Part shown: piece by piece, positions 1 through 6,634 of the stretch
How positions within the stretch are numbered: position 1 is the stretch's first letter
How the letters are laid out: every line of letters begins with the position of its first letter
The notes under the pieces: generated by a model
The model's input: the letters and a program-made list of their open reading frames with translations, nothing else
What the model was told of the DNA's origin: nothing
Database searches by the model: none
Translations under genes and position numbers: made by a program
Assembly (NCBI GenBank): GCA_902476665.1
Contig: CABSEO010000047.1
Coordinates: forward strand, 1 to 9,437
Direction of reading: 5' to 3'
Origin: an uncultured Emergencia sp.
Lineage (GTDB): Bacteria > Bacillota > Clostridia > Peptostreptococcales > Anaerovoracaceae
Length of the DNA stretch: 9,437 nt

Positions 1-1
1 G

Positions 2-94
2 CAAGCATCATCTGATTCCGAAGGCGAGAAGGACACTGAAAGCGGAGAAGGGGAAGAAGCTGATAGTGCAAAAGAACGCAAGGAAGAAGAATAG
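2..94 (+). CDS. 3' end of an upstream gene with an acidic C-terminal tail (possibly ftsH)
   Basis: An open frame enters from the left edge and ends at a TAG at 92-94. It encodes 30 visible residues, almost all Glu, Asp, Ser, Gly, Ala and Lys, ending in KERKEEE. This is a disordered, highly charged tail, not a folded domain. The next gene starts 9 bases later behind a ribosome binding site that overlaps this stop codon, so the two are probably in one operon. FtsH proteases often end in charged low-complexity tails, and ftsH lies just upstream of coaX, dus and similar genes in many Clostridia, so ftsH is the best guess. That identification rests on context only; no protease motif is inside the window. 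The reading frame itself is supported by the codon pattern and the abutting next gene. Confidence 0.6.
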   Translation, partial: QASSDSEGEKDTESGEGEEADSAKERKEEE

Positions 95-103
95 AGGTAA
101 TAT

Positions 104-1687
104 ATGAAAATCACTGTAAATGATTGTTTAAGTTTAGAGGCATTCAGCCCGAGTATTCTGGCAGCAGGCAAGAGAAACATTGGAAACAGAGTCCGGTCTG
201 TTTCTGTGATGGATGCGTTGACTCTGGAAGATGCTGTGAAACACAACGGGGTGAGAGAGCAGATTGTACTGACATCATTTTACGGAATGCACGGCAAGGA
301 AAAGCTGCAGTGCGAGGTAGTCAAAGCTCTGGCGAAGGAAGGAGTCAGCGCACTTGTCATCTTTCATGTGGAAAGAGGGCTCACAAGTACTGACAGTGAA
401 GTGATTGAAACCGCTGAAACTGTAGGGCTTCCGCTGATTGTTATCCCGAAAAATAACAAAGCGGAGTATTCTGACGCCATTGAACAGATTATGGATAAAC
501 TCCTTTATGGGGATAATTTTAAAAACAGTCTGATTAACAATACAATTTATCATCTGCTGAACTTTGAAAAGCACAAGACTTTTCAGGCGGCTCTGAGAGA
601 AGCCGCCGTCAGCAATGATTTTCAGGTAGTGCTGCTTTCAAAGGACTTCAATCCCATTCTGTCTATTGAAACCAGACAGAGAACTACTATTGCAGATGCT
701 ATTCGCATGGGTAAGGAGCGGGATGTTGAGAAAGCGGGAATCTATACTTTTATTGACGTGAATGGCGTACTGACTTACTGGGGACCGATCACCATCAATA
801 AGGAAAAATATTTTCTGTTTATCGTGGATAATGAAGATAATTATTCTGCCGGAGAGATTACTAAGCTGGCAGAAATTATCGAGTTAGCTATGGGTATGTG
901 GAAATATACGCCTGAGCGTGATGTGCGTGCTGAACTGATCAAGGCGCTGATCCGGGGAAACAAATCTCTGGCCTATTCGCTGAAAGATGAAATGAGTATT
1001 AAAGCTGACAATATTATCAGTGTATTCTATGCCAAAGGAATTGAAAACAATCAGGGCAATTCGGTGATCAGCGATTTTGAGAAGAATGAAGGAATCGAAG
1101 TACTGCGTATCACCGAAGGGGAAGAAACCTACGGTATGGTCTTAAAAAGTGATGAGAAGCGGGAAGATGAGGAGATTTCCGAGAAAGCCAGCTGTCTGCG
1201 GCTCTTTGACAAACTGAAAGAGGGCAGCAAAACGGTACGAATCTTTCACGCCACGGGTCTTGACGGTATTGAAGGTGCAGGAGATGCTTTTCGTCTTATC
1301 AGTGAGACCTGGACTTTTGTGGAAAGTGTGTTTCCATATAAAAGAGTGTTTACCAAATATGAGCTTGCTCTGGTTTCTAACTGCATCAATCTGCAGGTAC
1401 AGGGCGGCTATCTGAAAAAGAATTATATGGATCTGCTGGAACCATTTAAAAAGGAAATGGGGGAAAACAAGGCGAAACAGCTTCTGGAGACCCTGGAAAC
1501 ATTTGTACTGGATGCAGGAATGAACAGTGGGAAAACTTCCGAGTTTATGGGAATTCACACTAATACTGTACAGTACAGACTGAAGCGGATCAATGAGGTG
1601 CTGGGCGCAGAAATCACCGGAAACCGTGTCATTCCGGGATTGACTATGGCCCTGGCTCTGAAGCGGCTTGACAGAGTCGTAAAGTAA
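104..1687 (+). CDS. PucR family transcriptional regulator
   Basis: A cytoplasmic DNA-binding regulator of 527 residues, the usual length for the family. Residues 1-135 match the PucR N-terminal (purine catabolism regulator-like) domain, with the typical run of strands and helices around LEDAVKHNGVREQIVLTSFYG and VSALVIF. Residues about 150-400 form a variable sensor region, probably GAF- and GGDEF-like. Residues 455-505 are the C-terminal PucR helix-turn-helix: the segment SEFMGIHTNTVQYRLKRINE has the family's hallmark H-x-NTV-x-YRL-x-RI pattern. The start at 104 is supported by GAGG at 94-97, six bases upstream. Family members regulate purine, amino acid or other nitrogen catabolism, but some sit in housekeeping loci with unknown targets, as here: coaX follows after 34 bases and no catabolic gene is adjacent. 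The family call is secure; the signal and the target are unknown. Confidence 0.92.
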   Translation: MKITVNDCLSLEAFSPSILAAGKRNIGNRVRSVSVMDALTLEDAVKHNGVREQIVLTSFYGMHGKEKLQCEVVKALAKEGVSALVIFHVERGLTSTDSEVIETAETVGLPLIVIPKNNKAEYSDAIEQIMDKLLYGDNFKNSLINNTIYHLLNFEKHKTFQAALREAAVSNDFQVVLLSKDFNPILSIETRQRTTIADAIRMGKERDVEKAGIYTFIDVNGVLTYWGPITINKEKYFLFIVDNEDNYSAGEITKLAEIIELAMGMWKYTPERDVRAELIKALIRGNKSLAYSLKDEMSIKADNIISVFYAKGIENNQGNSVISDFEKNEGIEVLRITEGEETYGMVLKSDEKREDEEISEKASCLRLFDKLKEGSKTVRIFHATGLDGIEGAGDAFRLISETWTFVESVFPYKRVFTKYELALVSNCINLQVQGGYLKKNYMDLLEPFKKEMGENKAKQLLETLETFVLDAGMNSGKTSEFMGIHTNTVQYRLKRINEVLGAEITGNRVIPGLTMALALKRLDRVVK

Positions 1688-1721
1688 AACAGAATAACGG
1701 AATAACTAAGGAGACAAAACA

Positions 1722-2534
1722 ATGCTTTTAGCTTTTGATGTTGGTAACAGTAACATCGTACTTGGCGTATTTAAAGACGGAGAGTTAATTACCAACTGGA
1801 GAATCAAGACCGACACCAATAAGAGTGCCGATGAATATGGCATGATTGTGAATCAGCTCTTTCAGTATGAGGGACTGGATACATCCGATGTAAAAGATGT
1901 AATTATTTCTACTGTTGTGCCGTCGGTGCTCTATACACTGCAGCACTTGTCTATGAAGTACTTTAACAAGCGGGCCATCACTGTGGAATCCGGTGTAAAG
2001 ACCGGACTGATTGTAAAGTATGATAATCCGAAGCAGGTAGGTGCTGACCGTATTGTAAATGCTGTGGCGGCAGTACATAAGTACGGCGGACCGCTGATCA
2101 TTATTGACTTCGGCACCGCCACCACTTTCTGTGCAGTGACAGAGAAAGCTGAATACCTGGGCGGTACCATTGCACCGGGGCTGAAGATTTCTTCAGAGGC
2201 TCTTTTTGAAAAAACTTCCAAACTTCCGAAGGTTGAACTGGAAGTGCCGGGACAGACTATCTGTAAGAATACCATACAGAGTATGCAGTCCGGGCTGGTT
2301 TATGGTCATATGGGTATGGTGGATTACATTGTTAAAATGATGAAAAGAGAACTGGAAGCTATTACAGAGTCAGGAAAACCTGTCACTGTGGTTGCTACAG
2401 GTGGATTGTCCACCCTCATTGACGGCGGTGTGGACTGTATCGATTATGTGGATAAAATGCTGACCCTGGAAGGTCTGGAATTGATTTATCAGAAGAATAA
2501 AAAACAGCCGAGACCGTGCAAAGGAAATAAATAA
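1722..2534 (+). CDS. coaX: Type III pantothenate kinase
   Basis: Cytoplasmic enzyme that phosphorylates pantothenate, the first step of coenzyme A biosynthesis. At 270 residues it is close to the family norm of about 255-265, with a short Lys/Pro-rich C-terminal extension. Family motifs are present in order: the N-terminal ATP phosphate-binding loop D6-VGNSN, GADR at 107-110 containing the probable catalytic Asp109, D129-FGTATT, and GGTIAPG at 147-153. These belong to the ASKHA-fold (acetate/sugar kinase, Hsp70, actin) kinases and exclude CoaA-type enzymes. The start is fixed by AAGGAG at 1708-1713, eight bases before ATG. The 34-base gap from the PucR gene holds no visible terminator or good promoter, and the dus gene follows after one base, so co-transcription is likely. 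CoaX enzymes resist feedback by CoA, so control by expression would matter more than allostery; that is family knowledge. Confidence 0.96.
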   Translation: MLLAFDVGNSNIVLGVFKDGELITNWRIKTDTNKSADEYGMIVNQLFQYEGLDTSDVKDVIISTVVPSVLYTLQHLSMKYFNKRAITVESGVKTGLIVKYDNPKQVGADRIVNAVAAVHKYGGPLIIIDFGTATTFCAVTEKAEYLGGTIAPGLKISSEALFEKTSKLPKVELEVPGQTICKNTIQSMQSGLVYGHMGMVDYIVKMMKRELEAITESGKPVTVVATGGLSTLIDGGVDCIDYVDKMLTLEGLELIYQKNKKQPRPCKGNK

Positions 2535-2535
2535 T

Positions 2536-3498
2536 ATGAATAGAAACCTGAAAATTGGAAATCTGGAATTGGAGAATCCTTTTTTTCTGGCTCCCTTAGC
2601 AGGCATAACAGACGCTCCTACTCGCAGGCTTTGCCGCGAGATGGGAGCGGCTTTAGTCTATTCGGAAATGGTCAGCGGAAAAGGACTGTATTATGGCGCG
2701 GCTAAAACGAAGGAGCTGCTTTATGTAGATCCAAAGGAAAAGCCGGTGGCTTTTCAGGTCTTCGGCAGTGAGCCGGAGATTCTGGCTTTTACAGCCAAAG
2801 AACTGAATTCTTATGAAAATGCTATTCTGGATATCAATATGGGATGTCCTGTACCGAAAATTGTGAAGAACGGGGAAGGTTCCGCCCTCTTAAAACGGGT
2901 GGATCTGATTTATGACCTGATCACCGCCATGACAGCCAATACTTCCAAGCCTGTCACTGCGAAGATAAGAATCGGTTTTGACCATACCTGTATAAATGCA
3001 GTTGAAACAGCAAAGGCTATTGAAGCGGCAGGGGCGGCTGCAGTAGCCGTTCATGGACGTACCAGAGAACAGTATTACAGTGGAAAGGCTGACTGGAGTC
3101 AGATAAGGGCTGTAAAAGAAGCAGTAGCCATTCCTGTCATCGGAAATGGTGACGTGACTGATGGACCGTCAGCTTTGAAAATGATGGATGAAACAGGCTG
3201 TGATTTTGTTATGGTAGGACGGGGAGCCTTAGGCAATCCATGGATTTTTCGCGAACTGAATGCTGCCTGGAAGGGAGAAGAAGCGCCGAAAAAGCCTGAT
3301 CTTGCGGAGAAAAAACAGATCATGCTTCGTCATTTTTCTGATATGATAGAACTGAAGGGCGAATATTGTGCTGTTCGTGAAATGCGTAAGCATATCGGAT
3401 GGTATCTGAAGGGTATTCGCGGAAGTGCAGCACTAAGAGGAAAGATCAATGGCATCAATGATGCTGAAACTTTGATCCGTGCGATAGGAGAAATATAA
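2536..3498 (+). CDS. dus: tRNA-dihydrouridine synthase (DusB-like)
   Basis: Flavin-dependent TIM-barrel enzyme that reduces specific uridines in tRNA to dihydrouridine using NAD(P)H. At 320 residues it is of normal length. Visible motifs are LAPLAGITDAPTRRLC near residue 18 (FMN binding), DINMGCP with catalytic Cys104, TAKIRIGFD with FMN-contact Lys143, VHGRTREQYYSGKADW with His173, GNGD at 203-206, and GRGALGNPW at 228-235. The C-terminal helical domain contains the KHIGWYLKGI motif found in DusB-type proteins. The start codon is one base after the coaX stop, with AGGA at 2522-2525 inside the end of coaX, so the two genes are probably translationally coupled. In related genomes a dus gene next to coaX is common, often followed by greA and lysS; here an exported protein follows instead. 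The Dus family is certain; the DusB subclass and the exact target uridine are inferred. Confidence 0.95.
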   Translation: MNRNLKIGNLELENPFFLAPLAGITDAPTRRLCREMGAALVYSEMVSGKGLYYGAAKTKELLYVDPKEKPVAFQVFGSEPEILAFTAKELNSYENAILDINMGCPVPKIVKNGEGSALLKRVDLIYDLITAMTANTSKPVTAKIRIGFDHTCINAVETAKAIEAAGAAAVAVHGRTREQYYSGKADWSQIRAVKEAVAIPVIGNGDVTDGPSALKMMDETGCDFVMVGRGALGNPWIFRELNAAWKGEEAPKKPDLAEKKQIMLRHFSDMIELKGEYCAVREMRKHIGWYLKGIRGSAALRGKINGINDAETLIRAIGEI

Positions 3499-4866
3499 AT
3501 GAGAGAGAACAAAAAGAAAAGTACAGCTGGCTGCGGTCGTAAGCACAGCTGCAGACGGCGAAGTCTGACGGCAGTACTGCTGGCTCTGATCATGACCTTC
3601 ACGATGTCACAGACCGGTGTATATGCGGATGTTCTGGATGACATCAAGACGGAAGAAAATGCAATGGCAATCGTTGCAGTTGATAATGAAGACTGCCGGA
3701 TGCTGGAGAATCTGGAGAATCTGTCTGTGTGCATTTCTTCAGAAGCAGCTGGGGTAGATGTTACAATTCCTGTCGAGAAAGTGGAAGACGAAGATGGTTA
3801 TGTGTATTTCTGGATAGGTACCCCTGCACAGCGAATAGAAGATTCAGTAATGAGAAAGCTTGCAGAAATACAGGGGAACATTGATATTATGACTTTCGGT
3901 GAAACTGTTGAAGAGCTGGAGGAGCTGCTGACTGATTTTGAGGTCAGTATTCAGGGTCTTCCCGAGGGGCATTATGTAATGAGCGGCAGCGCTCTGGTAT
4001 TTACCAGTGAAATGTTTCAGCAGGCTATCGATATTCTGAGTCAGACTTTCCATGAGGAAGGAATGGAGTTTGAAAGTTTTTCTGAACTGATCCAGCAGCT
4101 TCTTGCGGATTATGAGATTACTCTGGATGAACTGTTTGACACTTCTTCTCTGACGGCAGAAGATTGGGAGGAACTGGCCAAAGCAGGAATCACAGCAGAA
4201 ACCTTTGTACAGATGAAGGAGCTGATTCTCAATATTGATTCTGTGATCGCCTATCTGTGCAGTGATGAATTTGCAGGAATCCTTATCGCTGATTTGTATC
4301 TGGAATGTGACTGTCCGTATCTGTTTGACTTTCAGATTCAGCACCGCTATTATGAACGTGTCGGCGGCAAGCTGAAGCTGGTTGGTATAGCCCATGAGGG
4401 AAAATATGATGCTGACTGGGAAGAATATTCACTTCGGGGAGAGGAAGGAACCCTGATTTCCGGCAATGACTACAAGAAAACTGTTTATCAGGGAAAGACC
4501 TATCGCTACGAAGGCTGTTATGATGATGAAGTTCTCTATGATGGATTCAGATGGAAAGAGTATCGAAAGGATTCTTTTGTTCTGGGAGGACCCAACGAGT
4601 TTACTACCGGCCTGGTGCTGCGGTATATTCGTGATGCAGACGCAGGCGCAGCCGGAGGCGGAATCATTGATCAGGGGAGTGGCAGTCATCAGACTGTGAA
4701 TACCGACAGCGGTAGTCAAACTCTGCCCGAAAACGAAGAAAATGAGGAATACACCGTTCCGGGTCCTATTACAGGAGACTCTTCTGATATGGCAGTTTAT
4801 CTGACTATACTTGCCGGCGCAGTAATAATTATCAGTGCTATGACGGCATATCATAAAAAGAAATAA
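3499..4866 (+). CDS. Exported, C-terminally anchored protein of unknown function
   Basis: No family recognised. The 455-residue product starts with a very basic segment (residues 1-21), a hydrophobic stretch (22-36) and a probable signal peptidase site after VYA at 41-43. The mature part is strongly acidic. Residues 110-260 look mainly helical with many EEL/ELL-type segments; residues 270-380 look strand-rich with many Tyr, Gly and Asp. A Gly/Ser/Thr-rich linker spans 382-410. The end has GPITG-D at 422-427, a hydrophobic helix at about 431-450 and the tail HKKK, the layout of a sortase sorting signal with Gly in place of Leu of LPXTG. The ATG directly follows the dus stop with no gap, and GGAG at 3487-3490 is eight bases upstream, so expression depends on the operon. 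It probably sits at the cell surface, either covalently wall-linked or simply membrane-anchored. Function cannot be inferred. Confidence 0.85.
   Translation: MRENKKKSTAGCGRKHSCRRRSLTAVLLALIMTFTMSQTGVYADVLDDIKTEENAMAIVAVDNEDCRMLENLENLSVCISSEAAGVDVTIPVEKVEDEDGYVYFWIGTPAQRIEDSVMRKLAEIQGNIDIMTFGETVEELEELLTDFEVSIQGLPEGHYVMSGSALVFTSEMFQQAIDILSQTFHEEGMEFESFSELIQQLLADYEITLDELFDTSSLTAEDWEELAKAGITAETFVQMKELILNIDSVIAYLCSDEFAGILIADLYLECDCPYLFDFQIQHRYYERVGGKLKLVGIAHEGKYDADWEEYSLRGEEGTLISGNDYKKTVYQGKTYRYEGCYDDEVLYDGFRWKEYRKDSFVLGGPNEFTTGLVLRYIRDADAGAAGGGIIDQGSGSHQTVNTDSGSQTLPENEENEEYTVPGPITGDSSDMAVYLTILAGAVIIISAMTAYHKKK
3703..3720 (+). repeat. Two tandem copies of a 9-base in-frame repeat
   Basis: The unit CTGGAGAAT occurs twice in direct succession and encodes LEN-LEN in the exported protein (residues 69-74). 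It is a small local duplication, possibly a slippage site, with no clear function. It changes length in multiples of three, so the frame is kept. Confidence 0.6.
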
Positions 4867-4879
4867 ATTCCGGAAAATT

Positions 4880-4926
4880 AAAACACCGCTGACTGACAGA
4901 AGAAAAAATCTGTCCGGCGGTGTTTT
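4880..4926. terminator. Bidirectional intrinsic terminator between convergent genes
   Basis: AAAACACCGC at 4880-4889 pairs perfectly with GCGGTGTTTT at 4917-4926. An inner stem GACAGA (4895-4900) with TCTGTC (4909-4914) closes an A-rich loop, with a small asymmetric internal loop between the stems. On the plus strand the stem ends in TTTT; on the minus strand it also ends in TTTT, followed by AATTTT. It lies 13 bases after the exported-protein stop and 36 bases after the stop of the minus-strand regulator, so it can stop transcription from both sides. Confidence 0.85.
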
Positions 4927-4962
4927 GTTATAAAAAGAAGGATGTGAAAGCATAAAAAAGTT

Positions 4963-6468
4963 TTATGGCAGCTGCTTTTCATATCTCACAGCTCTGATGG
5001 CATTAGACAGTCTCAAGACACCTTCTCTGATCTCCGATGGCGTAACGTTGCCATAGCAAAGTCTTAGATAGTCATCACCTTTGCTTCGGAAAGGAAAGAA
5101 CAGATTGCCCGGCATATAGGAAATTCCTTCTTCATGCGCTTTGTACAGAAGTGCCTGAGGGTTAAATGATTCTCTGACCCGACACCAGAGCGTGGTTCCT
5201 CCTCTGGGAATTTCAAATTCATATGCAATATCCTGCTGCGCTTTCAGTGCCTGACATAGACAGTCTCTGTTTGTTTTTCCAAACTCACAGAGGGTCTGAA
5301 TATTGTCATATATATAGCCGCGGTTGATAAATTCACTGCTCAGATACTGTCCGAGCGGATTGACAAAGATCTGTGTGTTGTCCATAAGCATGGTGAGTCT
5401 CTTTGTAATCTTCTCAGGGGCGACCATATATGCAGTGCGGATTCCCGGACATATTGTGGCGATGAAGGAACCGATATAAATTACGTTGCCCATGGTGTCC
5501 AGTGATTTTAACGAAGGTATAGAGATTCCGTCATAACAAAGTACAGAGTCACAGTCCTCTTCAATGATAGGCACGTCATATTTATAAGAAAGTTCCAGTA
5601 ATTCGTATCTTCGGGAAAGACTCATAACACTGCTTGTGGGGAAGTGAAATGTTGGAATGGTATAGATCAGCTTGGGTCTGTATTTGGTAATCAGGTTCTC
5701 CAGGTATTCTGTTTTCATTCCGTTTTCATCCATGGGGACAGTGACTACGTTTACTCCCATGGACTGGAAAATTTGAAGCATATCAGGGCAGATAGGCTCT
5801 TCAACAATGACAGTATCATAGGCGGACAGGAAAATTTTTGCTGAAAACTGAAGTGCTTCATAGGTTTCGGAGACAATTTGTATTTCCTTTAATGAGGCAT
5901 AGATCAGGCGCTGCTCAAGAAGAGTCTGTACACTTGAAATGAGCTGAGGCAGTCCCTGAGAGGGGCAGAACCCGAACCAGTCAAAACTGTTACTGCTGCT
6001 CATCTGAGAAAGAATCTGATTCAGCTGTTTTCTGGGATACAGTTTAGGAGAAATGATATCCGCCGCCATAGAAATCATAGTTTCCGATGAGTTAGACATA
6101 TTTTTATCATAAAAAAGATCACTGAACAGATTATCCATCTGCAGATATTCTTCTTTCAGCATAAAACTTAAGGCTCCGGGATATGTATTTCCCGAAAATC
6201 TTGTAATCCGTTTAAAGTCGATATTCTGGCTGTAAGTGACAAAGTACCCTCTGGGCGAGATGGAAGATTCAACCAGAGCTTCACTGATCAGCTCCTGATA
6301 GGCTTTAATCACAGTATTTCTGTGTACGTTAAGCTGAGCGGCAAGGGTGCGTTCCGAAGGCAGCTTCTGTCCGTGAACTAATTCGCCTGTGAGAATCTGA
6401 CGACGGATTTCGTTTTTTATCTGCATATAAATCGGTGTTTTTATTTTTCTGTCGATGATAACTTTCAT
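4963..6468 (-). CDS. MocR/GabR-type regulator with a degenerate PLP site
   Basis: Residues 10-78 are a GntR winged helix: IYMQIKNEIRRQILTGEL, LPSERTLAAQLNVHRNTVIKAY and a wing at SPRGYFV. A linker follows, and from about residue 105 to the end there is a type I aminotransferase fold, as in MocR regulators. Total length of 501 is normal and the frame is intact. Fold motifs are recognisable: HFPTSSVMSLSRRYELLEL (275-293), PIIEEDCDS (300-308) and PGIR (341-344) with the phosphate-binding Arg344. The Schiff-base lysine of GSFSKT is missing: GSFIAT places Ala337 there. The Asp-Asp-Tyr of EDDYDSEF is Glu304-Asp-Cys306, and the usual G-S-Q-Q phosphate loop reads E-T-Y-E at 201-204. The protein therefore probably does not bind PLP covalently. 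AGGAGG at 6475-6480, six bases from ATG, fixes the start. It is divergent from the amidohydrolase and MFS genes and is their likely regulator, and probably its own. Confidence 0.9.
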   Translation of the reverse strand: MKVIIDRKIKTPIYMQIKNEIRRQILTGELVHGQKLPSERTLAAQLNVHRNTVIKAYQELISEALVESSISPRGYFVTYSQNIDFKRITRFSGNTYPGALSFMLKEEYLQMDNLFSDLFYDKNMSNSSETMISMAADIISPKLYPRKQLNQILSQMSSSNSFDWFGFCPSQGLPQLISSVQTLLEQRLIYASLKEIQIVSETYEALQFSAKIFLSAYDTVIVEEPICPDMLQIFQSMGVNVVTVPMDENGMKTEYLENLITKYRPKLIYTIPTFHFPTSSVMSLSRRYELLELSYKYDVPIIEEDCDSVLCYDGISIPSLKSLDTMGNVIYIGSFIATICPGIRTAYMVAPEKITKRLTMLMDNTQIFVNPLGQYLSSEFINRGYIYDNIQTLCEFGKTNRDCLCQALKAQQDIAYEFEIPRGGTTLWCRVRESFNPQALLYKAHEEGISYMPGNLFFPFRSKGDDYLRLCYGNVTPSEIREGVLRLSNAIRAVRYEKQLP

Positions 6469-6474
6469 TTGGTA

Positions 6475-6480
6475 CCTCCT
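6475..6480 (-). promoter_or_regulatory. Ribosome binding site of the MocR-type gene
   Basis: On the minus strand this is a perfect AGGAGG with a six-base spacer to the ATG at 6466-6468. It decides the start codon of the regulator. Confidence 0.85.
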
Positions 6481-6482
6481 AT

Positions 6483-6492
6483 ATAGACCAAA
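6483..6492 (+). repeat. WTAKWCCAAA element, copy 1
   Basis: Reads ATAGACCAAA on the plus strand. It matches copy 2 (ATAGTCCAAA on the minus strand at 6542-6551) in 9 of 10 bases. It lies inside the predicted untranslated leader of the regulator transcript. It may be part of the operator set for the MocR-type protein; that is inferred from position and repetition. Confidence 0.4.
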
Positions 6493-6506
6493 AAGCCCGT
6501 ATGACC

Positions 6507-6535
6507 ATTATATATCCCATAAAACGACAAGTAAA
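6507..6535 (-). promoter_or_regulatory. Promoter of the MocR-type regulator
   Basis: On the minus strand a -35 TTTACT (6530-6535) is separated by 17 bases from a perfect -10 TATAAT (6507-6512), matching the vegetative sigma factor consensus. Transcription would start near 6500, leaving a leader of about 32 bases with the ribosome binding site. The element TGACCA immediately downstream of the -10 (plus-strand GACCA at 6503-6507) could be part of an operator. Confidence 0.7.
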
Positions 6536-6541
6536 TACAAA

Positions 6542-6551
6542 TTTGGACTAT
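6542..6551 (-). repeat. WTAKWCCAAA element, copy 2
   Basis: Reads ATAGTCCAAA on the minus strand, directly upstream of the palindrome at 6554-6579. Its CC core is 38 bases from the CC core of copy 3 in the same orientation. GabR-type regulators bind direct repeats with a spacing of that order, which makes this a candidate half-site. Confidence 0.4.
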
Positions 6552-6553
6552 TT

Positions 6554-6579
6554 ATAAAAGTACCACTTGGAACTTTTAT
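6554..6579. promoter_or_regulatory. Palindromic candidate operator
   Basis: A 26-base palindrome with arms ATAAAAGT (6554-6561) and ACTTTTAT (6572-6579) and a second inner match CCA/TGG (6563-6565 with 6568-6570). Eleven of 13 mirrored positions pair; the two mismatches are at the centre and at 6562/6571. It covers roughly -43 to -18 relative to the predicted start of the amidohydrolase transcript, so a bound protein would cover the -35 region. It is too AT-rich and lacks the T-run expected of a terminator. The likely binder is the divergent MocR-type regulator, by position only. Confidence 0.55.
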
Positions 6580-6588
6580 TTTGGTATA
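6579..6588 (-). repeat. WTAKWCCAAA element, copy 3
   Basis: Reads TATACCAAAA on the minus strand, aligned to the other two copies through the CCAAA core. It overlaps the extended -10 of the amidohydrolase promoter, so occupation would block RNA polymerase. Confidence 0.35.
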
Positions 6589-6590
6589 AC
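6582..6590 (+). promoter_or_regulatory. Extended -10 promoter of the amidohydrolase-MFS operon
   Basis: TGGTATAAC carries the extended -10 TGn followed by TATAAC (five of six to consensus). No good -35 is present 16-18 bases upstream, where the palindrome lies instead. That fits a promoter relying on the extended -10 and on regulator control. Transcription would start near 6597, giving a leader of about 38 bases. Confidence 0.5.
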
Positions 6591-6634
6591 CGGAGTTATG
6601 CTGAATATTAAGAAAAATAGATGGAGGCGGAATA

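Noticed and set aside
3844..4395. Long open frame of 183 codons on the minus strand inside the exported-protein gene
   Set aside because: It is antisense to a well-supported gene, has no ribosome binding site, and its composition (rich in His, Gln, Leu, Phe) is typical of the complement of an acidic coding sequence.
4429..4953. Minus-strand open frame overlapping the end of the exported-protein gene and the terminator
   Set aside because: It runs through the terminator hairpin, lacks a recognisable domain and a ribosome binding site, and is explained as a shadow frame.
6554..6579. Palindrome considered as a terminator
   Set aside because: The stem is almost entirely A/T, it has no T-run consistent with termination, and it lies between two divergent promoters, which fits an operator better.
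6469..6634. Riboswitch or structured leader in the divergent region
   Set aside because: Predicted leaders are only about 32 and 38 bases, too short for known riboswitch aptamers, and no conserved aptamer core was seen.
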